Assembly: GCA_025934475.1 (NCBI GenBank)
Contig: JAICXZ010000307.1
Location: 1 to 5,108 of the forward strand
Length of the DNA stretch: 5,108 nucleotides
Source: Mucilaginibacter sp.
Lineage (GTDB): Bacteria > Bacteroidota > Bacteroidia > Sphingobacteriales > Sphingobacteriaceae
Reading direction: 5' to 3'
The position numbers were made by a program, and so were the translations under genes. Shown here one piece after another: positions 1 to 5,108 of the stretch (positions within the stretch are counted from its first letter, which is position 1; every line of letters starts with the position of its first letter). Below the pieces are notes generated by a model that had not been told where the DNA came from, ran no database searches, and saw only the letters and a list, made by a program, of their open reading frames with translations.

Positions 1-2
1 AA

Positions 3-476
3 AAGTTCTCGGAAATGCTGCGCTATCAGCTTTATGAATGCACGACAGATCTTATACCGATAACAAAAGAACTTCATTATATCAGAAACTATGTGGCTAT
101 ACAAACCCTGCGCATGGAAAAGGGCTCGGATGTACGTCTTGCTATCGGCGAGGGAATGTGCGATTTTTCCATAGCCCCCTTGCTCATATTGCCTATTGTA
201 GAAAATGCTTTTAAGCATGTTTCAAACTTTAAGGAACCACAGAAAAATAAAATACACCTCACTATCGAAAACCCCGACAAAAAAAACCTTTTTGTAAAGG
301 TTATTAATACTTACGATTCCCTGGACAGCCAGAAACATTTGATGGAAACAGGAGGCCTGGGTATACAAAACGTTCGCAGAAGGTTAGAACTGCTTTATCC
401 AGGCCGCCACGAATTGCATATCGGTAAAGAACAGGATACTTTTCACACAATCCTCAAACTGCAGTATCATGATTAA
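3..476 (+). CDS. Sensor histidine kinase, LytS/YehU-type, C-terminal part (5' end outside window)
   Basis: This is the 3' end of a histidine kinase gene. The frame is open from the left edge, so the ATG at 15 is almost certainly internal. The visible 157 codons begin with KFSEMLRYQLYE, which matches the end of the His_kinase dimerisation region (PF06580); the phosphorylated histidine should lie just upstream, outside the window. The ATPase domain follows, with an N-box LPIVENAFKH (Glu-Asn codons at 201-206) and a glycine-rich G-box GGLGIQNVRRRLELLY starting at 351. A classical DxGxG box is not evident, which is usual for this kinase class. In this family the domain binds ATP and phosphorylates the partner regulator. 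The stop codon overlaps the next gene by 8 bp, so the pair is probably co-transcribed and translationally coupled. The sensor or membrane part and the signal cannot be seen. Confidence 0.93.
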   Translation, partial: KFSEMLRYQLYECTTDLIPITKELHYIRNYVAIQTLRMEKGSDVRLAIGEGMCDFSIAPLLILPIVENAFKHVSNFKEPQKNKIHLTIENPDKKNLFVKVINTYDSLDSQKHLMETGGLGIQNVRRRLELLYPGRHELHIGKEQDTFHTILKLQYHD

Positions 477-1179
477 TTGTTTAGTAGTAGATGACGAACC
501 CATAGCACGCAAAGGCATACTCGAACATATTGAGCAGGTAGAGTTTTTGAGTGCTGTGGCTATATGTAAAAATGCTGTTGAGGCCAGTCAGGCTATTCAA
601 AACAACCACATCGATCTTATTTTTCTGGATATACAGATGCCTAAACTAACCGGTGTCAATTTTTTGAAGAATTTAACTGATCCTCCCCTTGTCATATTTA
701 CAACCGCCTTCCCGGAATATGCTATAGAAGGCTATGAGTTAAACGTACTTGATTACTTATTAAAACCAATAAGTTTTGAACGTTTTTTTAAAGCGGTTGT
801 GAAGGCGCAATCATTCCTGAACTTAAAAACAAAAAAAGAAGCATTGCAGGATGAACCTTACTTTTTTGTCAAGTCGAACCAAAAGCTCGAAAAGATCATG
901 ATTGGCGAGATCTTGTATATCGAGGCTTTGGCAAACTATGTGATTATATACACCAAGAATAAAAAGCACATTGTTTACATGAGCTTTAAAGGAATAGAAA
1001 GTCAACTGCCCCGAGCCCTTTTTCTTAAAATACACAAATCGTTCATCGTGGCTATAAATGCTATTCAAACCATTGATAATGACGAAATGATACTGGAGGG
1101 TCACACTCTCCCAATCAGCAAAAGTTACCGGCCCATGGTAATGGACCGCGTGGGAAAGTATTTATTCAAACGGGTGTAG
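469..1179 (+). CDS. LytTR-family DNA-binding response regulator (LytR/AlgR type)
   Basis: This is a complete two-component response regulator of 236 residues, the normal length for the family. The N-terminal receiver domain (about residues 1-115) has all the expected residues: acidic pair Asp8-Asp9, phosphoacceptor Asp54 in FLDIQMP, Thr78 and Lys99 in the LLKP motif. A short linker (about 116-130) leads to a LytTR DNA-binding domain (about 131-233), recognised by YIEALANYVIIYT (150-162), the LP..LFLKIHKSFIV stretch (180-194) and LPISKSYR (214-221). LytTR domains bind DNA through beta strands, usually at paired direct repeats. The start ATG lies inside the end of the kinase gene in a different frame, supporting coupled translation and a cognate partnership. 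Target genes are not evident here; in Bacteroidota such pairs are numerous and mostly uncharacterised, so I give no symbol. Confidence 0.96.
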   Translation: MINCLVVDDEPIARKGILEHIEQVEFLSAVAICKNAVEASQAIQNNHIDLIFLDIQMPKLTGVNFLKNLTDPPLVIFTTAFPEYAIEGYELNVLDYLLKPISFERFFKAVVKAQSFLNLKTKKEALQDEPYFFVKSNQKLEKIMIGEILYIEALANYVIIYTKNKKHIVYMSFKGIESQLPRALFLKIHKSFIVAINAIQTIDNDEMILEGHTLPISKSYRPMVMDRVGKYLFKRV

Positions 1180-1323
1180 AGCTAAGAGATTTCATGGGGG
1201 ATGTGTGGAGAAACAGCGGGACGCGGACCTGCCTTTCAGCAGCGACATAGATGCGAAAAACCAATCGTGCTGCTGATTAGTTGTAACTACACAAAACGAA
1301 AATTTCAAATAAAGCCGATCGTT
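1180..1323 (+). other. Intergenic gap between regulator and glycosylase genes
   Basis: This 144-bp stretch separates two same-strand genes. Positions 1191-1250 are GC-rich (35 of 60 bases), unlike the AT-rich segment 1286-1316. The reading frame of the downstream gene is open back to 1201, but those 41 codons give a Cys/Arg/Gly-rich peptide with no resemblance to a glycosylase, so I treat the gap as non-coding. I see no Bacteroidota consensus promoter and no terminator with a T-run, so readthrough from the regulator operon is possible. Confidence 0.6.
1236..1276. repeat. 8-bp inverted repeat with 25-nt loop, upstream of the Fpg-like gene
   Basis: TCAGCAGC at 1236-1243 is the exact reverse complement of GCTGCTGA at 1269-1276. 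As RNA this would form a GC-rich hairpin with a 25-nt loop. No T-run follows, so it is not a standard intrinsic terminator. It could be a 5' leader structure or chance; function is unknown. Confidence 0.4.
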
Positions 1324-2088
1324 ATGCCCGAATTACCCGATTTGCAAGTTTTCAGCCGCAATCTTATCAAAGCGCTGAAAGGAAAAAAGATAGACAAGAT
1401 TGTTTGCCGTTCTAAAAAGCTCAATGTACCGGTAAAGGATTTGCAGGACGCATTGGAAGGCGCCAAACTGACCAAAGTGGTGCGTGCGGGCAAAGAACTT
1501 CATTTTTCGTTTGATAACAAACACGTGCTTGGCCTTCACCTGATGTTGCATGGGCAATTGACGCTATCTAAAGAAGAAGAAAGCAAAAGTTTGATAATCG
1601 CATTAAAATTTGAGGACGACCGATTTTTATCGCTAACTGATTTCGATGGTCTGGCCGCTCCTACCCTTGATCCTAAAGCAAATAATATTCCCGATGCTCT
1701 GGAAGTCACAGCTGGATACCTGGGCGAGAAATTAAGTAAAACCAGGACGCCGGTAAAAACTGTGCTGATGGATCAGAAAGTTGTTCGTGGCATCGGCAAT
1801 GCTTACGCTGATGAAATATTATGGGATGCCAGGCTGTCGCCATTTTCCGCATCCAACAAAATACCGGCCGAAAAAGTGAAGCAACTCACCGCATCCATAA
1901 AAAAAGTATTGGAAGACGCTGAAAAGCAAATATTAAAAGCCCGCCCGGAGATCATTAGCGGCGAATACCGCGATTTTATGGAGGTACATAATGCCCGTAA
2001 AAAGAAGACGTCTACGGGCGTTGAGATTCTGCAAAAACCGATAGCTTCGAGAAAGACGTATTATACTGAGGAACAGGAAGAGTATTGA
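1324..2088 (+). CDS. Fpg/Nei-family DNA glycosylase-like protein with zincless finger
   Basis: This 254-residue protein belongs to the formamidopyrimidine/endonuclease VIII family, which excises oxidised bases and nicks the abasic site by beta/delta-elimination. The start at 1324 is chosen because it gives MPELP; after Met removal the N-terminal proline is the catalytic nucleophile, followed by the essential Glu3. An upstream in-frame ATG at 1201 would bury this proline. Lys57 in RAGKELHF matches the conserved catalytic-site lysine. The H2TH DNA-binding domain is clear, with DQKVVRGIGNAYADEILW around Asn159. Two changes are notable. The C-terminal zinc finger keeps its shape and the loop arginine (Arg243 in SRKTYYT), but its four cysteines align to Lys228, Thr231, Thr248 and Gln251. 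The usual D.RRFG motif reads DFDGLA (106-111). It is slightly shorter than typical Fpg (about 270). Family is certain; substrate is not, so mutM is not assigned. No strong Shine-Dalgarno sequence is seen. Confidence 0.9.
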   Translation: MPELPDLQVFSRNLIKALKGKKIDKIVCRSKKLNVPVKDLQDALEGAKLTKVVRAGKELHFSFDNKHVLGLHLMLHGQLTLSKEEESKSLIIALKFEDDRFLSLTDFDGLAAPTLDPKANNIPDALEVTAGYLGEKLSKTRTPVKTVLMDQKVVRGIGNAYADEILWDARLSPFSASNKIPAEKVKQLTASIKKVLEDAEKQILKARPEIISGEYRDFMEVHNARKKKTSTGVEILQKPIASRKTYYTEEQEEY

Positions 2089-2106
2089 GTTATGCTTTCG
2101 CACTGT

Positions 2107-2182
2107 GTTTGAATATCGAACACCGAATGCCGAATAATGTGTCGATGTTCGACGTTCATTATTCAATATTCGATATTCAAAC
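2107..2182. repeat. Palindromic intergenic element built of 7-bp units
   Basis: A 76-bp inverted repeat lies in the gap between the convergent fpg-like and clpB genes. The outer arms are a perfect 14-bp pair: GTTTGAATATCGAA (2107-2120) and TTCGATATTCAAAC (2169-2182). A second perfect 8-bp pair (GAATAATG 2132-2139, CATTATTC 2157-2164) and an inner 5-bp pair (GTCGA 2141-2145, TCGAC 2149-2153) with a TGT loop complete a long hairpin with bulges. The left arm is four 7-bp units starting with GAA (2111-2138), and the right arm is five 7-bp units, each ending in TTC (2144-2178), the reverse-complement form. No T-run follows on either strand, so it is not a typical intrinsic terminator. It resembles dispersed palindromic intergenic repeats; family membership and function are inferred. 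Confidence 0.8.
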
Positions 2183-2187
2183 AAAGC

Positions 2188-2219
2188 AAAAAGCCCCTCC
2201 GCTTTCACAGAGAGGCCTT
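2188..2219 (-). terminator. Intrinsic terminator of clpB
   Basis: Read on the minus strand, 30 bp after the clpB stop codon, AAGGCCTCTC (2219-2210) pairs with GAGGGGCTTT (2199-2190). This gives a 10-bp stem with two G-T wobbles and a 10-nt loop, followed directly by a T-run (TTTTT at 2192-2188). On the plus strand the wobbles become A-C mismatches and no T-run follows, so it should work mainly for clpB and not for the gene to its left. Confidence 0.82.
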
Positions 2220-2248
2220 AGGGTCTACTAGTTTAATGAGGGAGCTCG

Positions 2249-4858
2249 TTATACGTGCTCGGTCTCTTTAGGGTTCAGAAAAACAAACTGATTATCGAAC
2301 ATATCAAGTTTTATCTTGCTGTCCTTATCAACTTTGCCCGCCAGTATCTGCTTTGAAAGCTCGTTGAGTATCTTTTTCTGGATCACGCGCTTTAGCGGGC
2401 GCGCGCCAAATTGCGGGTCATAACCTAATTGCGCCAGCCAATCCAGAGCTTCTTCCGATGCGTCCATGCGGATACCGATCTCTTCCAAAGTTTTCTGCAA
2501 TTGTGCAAACTGCAGCTTCACAATGTCATGAATCTCATCGCGGCTCAACGGGGTGAACATGATGATCTCGTCGATACGGTTCAAAAACTCGGGGCGGATG
2601 GTCTGCCTTAGCAACTCGAACAACTGGTTCTTGGTCTTGGCAATTACTTCATCCTTATTATCCTCATCATATTTTTGGAAGTTTTCCTGTATGATGTTCG
2701 AGCCTATGTTCGAAGTCATGATGATGATCGTGTTCTTAAAGTTCACCAAACGGCCCTTATTGTCAGTCAGACGGCCATCATCAAGCACCTGCAACAGGAT
2801 GTTAAACACATCCGGGTGAGCCTTTTCAATCTCGTCGAGCAGGATCACGCTGTAGGGCTTGCGGCGCACAGCTTCGGTGAGTTGACCGCCTTCATCATAA
2901 CCTACATAGCCCGGAGGCGCACCGATCAGCCTTGACACGGCATGACGCTCCTGGTACTCCGACATATCGATACGCACCAGGGCGCCTTCGTCATTGAAGA
3001 GATATTCGGCCAGAGCCTTTGCCAGCTCGGTTTTACCAACACCGGTTGTCCCCAGAAAGATAAACGAACCAATAGGCTTGCGCTTATCATGCAACCCCGC
3101 ACGGCTACGGCGAATAGCGTCGCTGATAGCTTCAATGGCCTCCTCCTGCCCTGCCACACGCTTGTGGAGCTCGGCTTCCAGGTGAAGCAGCTTTTCACGT
3201 TCGCTTTGAATCATTTTCGAAACCGGGATACCTGTCCAGCGAGATACTACTCCGGCGATATCTTCGGCGGTAACCTCCTCCTTCAGCATCCGGTTTTCCT
3301 TCTGGTTTTCCAGCAAGGCGGTTTTCAGTTTTTCAACCTCGTCCTGCGCCTCTTTGATACGGCCATAACGAATCTCAGCTACTTTACCGTAATCACCGGC
3401 ACGTTCAGCTTGTTCGGCTTCCAGCTTATAGTTTTCTATTTTTTCAACTTTCTGGTTGATAGCATCTACGGCGTCTTTCTCGCTCTTCCACTGCGCACGC
3501 AACGAATCGCGTGAAGCCGAAAGATTGGCAATTTCTTCGCTCAGTTCTTTGACGCGTTTTTCGTCTTTTTCGCGTTTGATGGCCTCCCGCTCAATCTCCA
3601 ATTGCATGATACGGCGTTCCAATTCATCCACTTCTTCCGGAACTGAGTCCATTTCGATACGGAGTTTGGAAGCGGCTTCGTCCATCAAGTCGATTGCCTT
3701 ATCGGGCAAAAACCTGTCGGAGATATAGCGCTGCGACATTTCCACAGCGGCGATGATTGCGTCGTCAAGGATGCGCACCTTGTGATGGGTTTCATAACGC
3801 TCCTTCAACCCACGCAGAATCGAAATTGCATCCTGGGTATCAGGTTCATCCACCAAAACCATCTGGAAACGGCGTTCCAGAGCTTTATCTTTTTCAAAAA
3901 ACTTCTGGTATTCGTTGAGGGTGGTTGCGCCAATGGCTCTCAACTCACCGCGAGCTAAGGCAGGTTTCAGGATGTTTGCGGCATCCATCGCACCTTCGCC
4001 GCCACCGGCGCCAACCAGGGTATGTATCTCATCAATAAACAGAATGATTTCACCATCTGCCTGGGTTACTTCCTTGATTACAGCCTTTAAGCGCTCTTCA
4101 AATTCGCCTTTGTATTTTGCGCCGGCAATCAGAGCCCCCATATCAAGCGAGTAAACCGTTTTGCTTTTCAGGTTCTCAGGCACGTCGCCTTTAATGATCC
4201 TAAAGGCAATACCTTCTGCAATCGCGGTCTTACCCACGCCCGGTTCTCCCACCAATATCGGGTTGTTTTTGGTACGGCGGGATAATATCTGGATCACCCG
4301 CCTGATCTCCTCATCACGACCAATCACCGGGTCAAGCTTACCCGACTCGGCATATTCGTTCAGATCGCGCGCATATTTGTTTAATGCATTATAAGTAGCC
4401 TCGGCATTCTGATCGGTCACCTTATTATCGCCACGCAACGCGATGATGGCCTTTTTCAGGTCCTTCTCGTTCACGCCAGCATCTTTCAAAGCGGCTCCGG
4501 TTTTTCCGTTTGCCGCGAGGATACCGAGTAATATGTGCTCGACAGATACAAATTCGTCCTTAAACTCCTTCAGGTACGATTGCGCCTTTTGCAAAGCCGT
4601 GTTTGCATCCGACGATAAATATATATTGCTCCCACTAACCTTCGGGAATGAAGCGATCTGCTCATCAAGCGTCTCGTTCAAACGATTAAGGTTAACGTTT
4701 AATTTCTTTAACAGGTAACTTATCACGTTCTCATCTACCAAAAGCAATCCTTTGAGTAAATGAGCATTTTCTATGGCCTGTTGCTGGTTACCGGCAGCGA
4801 TCTCAGAAGCCTTCTGCACGGCTTCCTGGGCCTTTATGGTAAAGTTGTTAAAATTCAT
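2249..4858 (-). CDS. clpB: ATP-dependent disaggregase ClpB (Hsp100)
   Basis: This complete 869-residue ClpB is near the family length (E. coli 857). The cytoplasmic hexamer works with DnaK to pull aggregated proteins through its central pore. Domains in order: Clp-N repeats (about 1-145), first AAA+ domain with Walker A GEPGVGKT (Lys210), pore-loop Tyr249 in KYKGEF, Walker B FIDE (Glu277) and arginine pair 329-330; a coiled-coil middle domain (about 405-530), which distinguishes ClpB from ClpA and ClpC-type unfoldases and includes Tyr498; second AAA+ domain with GTTGVGKT (Lys609), pore-loop Tyr651 in GYVGY, Walker B LLDE (Glu676), arginine finger about Arg755 and sensor-2 GAR (818-820). No IGF/L-type ClpP-binding loop was noticed. 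All ATPase residues are intact, so it should be active. The start at 4858 gives [13 protein letters not shown], a typical ClpB N-terminus. It is transcribed alone, convergent with the glycosylase gene and divergent from the gene on its right. Confidence 0.98.
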   Translation of the reverse strand: MNFNNFTIKAQEAVQKASEIAAGNQQQAIENAHLLKGLLLVDENVISYLLKKLNVNLNRLNETLDEQIASFPKVSGSNIYLSSDANTALQKAQSYLKEFKDEFVSVEHILLGILAANGKTGAALKDAGVNEKDLKKAIIALRGDNKVTDQNAEATYNALNKYARDLNEYAESGKLDPVIGRDEEIRRVIQILSRRTKNNPILVGEPGVGKTAIAEGIAFRIIKGDVPENLKSKTVYSLDMGALIAGAKYKGEFEERLKAVIKEVTQADGEIILFIDEIHTLVGAGGGEGAMDAANILKPALARGELRAIGATTLNEYQKFFEKDKALERRFQMVLVDEPDTQDAISILRGLKERYETHHKVRILDDAIIAAVEMSQRYISDRFLPDKAIDLMDEAASKLRIEMDSVPEEVDELERRIMQLEIEREAIKREKDEKRVKELSEEIANLSASRDSLRAQWKSEKDAVDAINQKVEKIENYKLEAEQAERAGDYGKVAEIRYGRIKEAQDEVEKLKTALLENQKENRMLKEEVTAEDIAGVVSRWTGIPVSKMIQSEREKLLHLEAELHKRVAGQEEAIEAISDAIRRSRAGLHDKRKPIGSFIFLGTTGVGKTELAKALAEYLFNDEGALVRIDMSEYQERHAVSRLIGAPPGYVGYDEGGQLTEAVRRKPYSVILLDEIEKAHPDVFNILLQVLDDGRLTDNKGRLVNFKNTIIIMTSNIGSNIIQENFQKYDEDNKDEVIAKTKNQLFELLRQTIRPEFLNRIDEIIMFTPLSRDEIHDIVKLQFAQLQKTLEEIGIRMDASEEALDWLAQLGYDPQFGARPLKRVIQKKILNELSKQILAGKVDKDSKIKLDMFDNQFVFLNPKETEHV

Positions 4859-4885
4859 ACTCCAATTGTTTCAAAACATTTGCCA

Positions 4886-4893
4886 CAAGCGTA
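4886..4893 (-). promoter_or_regulatory. Weak candidate -7 box for clpB
   Basis: Read on the minus strand this is TACGCTTG, one mismatch from the Bacteroidota -7 consensus TAnnTTTG, 28 bp upstream of the clpB start codon. No TTG is found at the expected distance upstream, so a different sigma factor or an activator would be needed if this is the real promoter. It directly abuts the inverted repeat at 4894-4914. GGA lies only 2 nt before the ATG, too close to be a usual ribosome binding site. Confidence 0.3.
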
Positions 4894-4914
4894 TAAGTGA
4901 TAATTTGACACTTA
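4894..4914. repeat. Inverted repeat TAAGTG-N9-CACTTA upstream of clpB, candidate operator
   Basis: TAAGTG (4894-4899) and CACTTA (4909-4914) are exact reverse complements separated by 9 bp, 36 bp upstream of the clpB start codon. Position and geometry suit a transcription factor site for clpB. The 9-bp spacer recalls the HrcA operator CIRCE, but the arm sequence does not match CIRCE (TTAGCACTC/GAGTGCTAA), so I do not call it CIRCE. Confidence 0.4.
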
Positions 4915-4929
4915 ATTTCGGGTTTCACG

Positions 4930-4942
4930 AGACATTTTGTCT
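4930..4942. repeat. Short palindrome AGACA-TTT-TGTCT in the divergent region
   Basis: AGACA (4930-4934) and TGTCT (4938-4942) form a perfect 5-bp inverted repeat with a 3-bp spacer. It lies 72 bp upstream of the clpB start. It may be a protein binding site or chance. Confidence 0.3.
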
Positions 4943-4989
4943 ACATTTATCATCCTAACCGAAACATTTTCAGCCATAAAGGCTTAGGT

Positions 4990-5019
4990 TTGAGTTTGAA
5001 CACCAATTTTGTATATTTG
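4990..5019 (+). promoter_or_regulatory. Bacteroidota housekeeping promoter facing right
   Basis: TTG at 4990-4992 is followed after exactly 19 bp by TATATTTG at 5012-5019, a full match to the Bacteroidota primary-sigma consensus TTG-N19-TAnnTTTG. Transcription would start near 5024-5027 and give a leader of about 20 nt before the apparent TTG start codon at 5044. This also supports the phylum assignment. Confidence 0.75.
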
Positions 5020-5025
5020 ATATAC
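5011..5025. promoter_or_regulatory. Palindrome GTATAT-TTG-ATATAC overlapping the -7 box, candidate operator
   Basis: GTATAT (5011-5016) and ATATAC (5020-5025) are perfect reverse complements around a TTG spacer. The palindrome covers the -7 element and the likely transcription start of the rightward promoter, where a repressor would block it. The AT-rich content makes chance plausible. Confidence 0.35.
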
Positions 5026-5043
5026 CCATTTTAAACTAAAGCT

Positions 5044-5108
5044 TTGAACACCCAATCGTATAAGAAAGTTCCGCGAAAGCTTCGTGCTTCCTACCGCAAC
5101 TATTATAC
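5044..5108 (+). CDS. N-terminal fragment of an unidentified gene, apparent TTG start
   Basis: An open frame runs from TTG at 5044 to the window edge and would encode MNTQSYKKVPRKLRASYRNY and onward (21 full codons). It lies about 20 nt after the predicted transcription start of a consensus promoter, with an A-rich TAAAG stretch just upstream. There is no ATG or GTG in this frame between the upstream stop (TAA at 5032-5034) and the TTG, so TTG is the best start unless the true start lies beyond the window. The visible peptide is strongly basic, as in cytoplasmic N-termini of membrane proteins, but it is too short to identify. Divergent from clpB, sharing 185 bp of regulatory DNA. Confidence 0.45.
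   Translation, partial: MNTQSYKKVPRKLRASYRNYY

Noticed and set aside
1278..1289. Palindrome TAGTT-GT-AACTA as an operator for the Fpg-like gene
   Set aside because: The arms are only 5 bp in AT-rich sequence, with no promoter element alongside. This is within chance expectation.
1201..1323. N-terminal extension of the Fpg-like protein from the ATG at 1201
   Set aside because: The family requires Met-Pro-Glu at the mature N-terminus, and the proline amine is the catalytic nucleophile. The extension has no family resemblance, so the start at 1324 is preferred.
2107..2182. CRISPR array or transposon terminal repeats
   Set aside because: The units are 7 bp without spacers, and no transposase, Cas gene or target-site duplication is visible.
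2107..2182. Intrinsic terminator for the Fpg-like gene
   Set aside because: The hairpin is followed by A-rich DNA (CAAAGCAAAAAG) on the plus strand, not a T-run, so an intrinsic terminator is not supported.
2942..3514. A 190-codon open frame on the plus strand inside clpB
   Set aside because: It lies wholly antisense to the conserved clpB middle and second ATPase domains, and its product shows no recognisable domain. It is a shadow of clpB codon use.
4894..4914. CIRCE element (HrcA operator) upstream of clpB
   Set aside because: Only the 9-bp spacer agrees. The arms TAAGTG/CACTTA do not match the CIRCE arms, so it is reported only as an unnamed inverted repeat.
5044..5108. Identification of the right-edge gene as ftsX or another membrane protein
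   Set aside because: A basic N-terminus of about 21 residues is vaguely reminiscent of such proteins, but no transmembrane segment or motif is visible, so no name can be defended.
1..5108. A novel multi-gene defence or metabolic system
   Set aside because: The genes are a two-component pair, a repair glycosylase-like gene and clpB, in mixed orientations and without functional linkage. Nothing supports a new system beyond the individual oddities listed.

Overview
The window looks like chromosomal DNA from a Bacteroidota bacterium, most likely family Sphingobacteriaceae (Mucilaginibacter/Pedobacter-like). The reasons are the LytS-type kinase paired with a LytTR regulator, an Fpg-like protein starting MPELPDLQVF, moderate GC content, weak or absent Shine-Dalgarno sequences, and a promoter near the right end that matches the Bacteroidota consensus TTG-N19-TAnnTTTG exactly. 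The genus is an inference.

Layout from left to right: (1) the 3' end of a sensor histidine kinase gene (3-476, +), cut by the window edge. (2) A LytTR-family response regulator (469-1179, +) that overlaps the kinase by 8 bp, forming a two-component operon. (3) A 144-bp gap with a GC-rich stretch and an 8-bp inverted repeat. (4) An Fpg/Nei-family DNA glycosylase-like gene (1324-2088, +) that keeps the N-terminal catalytic residues and the H2TH motif but has lost all four zinc-finger cysteines and the usual Arg-Arg-Phe lesion-recognition motif. (5) A 160-bp convergent gap with a striking heptamer-built inverted repeat (2107-2182) and the intrinsic terminator of clpB (2188-2219). (6) A complete clpB disaggregase gene (2249-4858, -). 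(7) A divergent regulatory region (4859-5043) with two inverted repeats near the clpB start, a consensus promoter facing right, and a palindrome overlapping its -7 box. (8) The first codons of a rightward gene with an apparent TTG start, unidentified and cut by the window end.

The genes do not form one system. The kinase and regulator pair senses an unknown signal. The glycosylase-like protein probably acts in base-excision repair. ClpB acts in protein quality control. I found no mobile element, CRISPR array, tRNA or rRNA, and no convincing novel multi-gene system. The items most worth a second look are the zincless Fpg-like protein and the 7-bp-periodic palindromic element between fpg and clpB.
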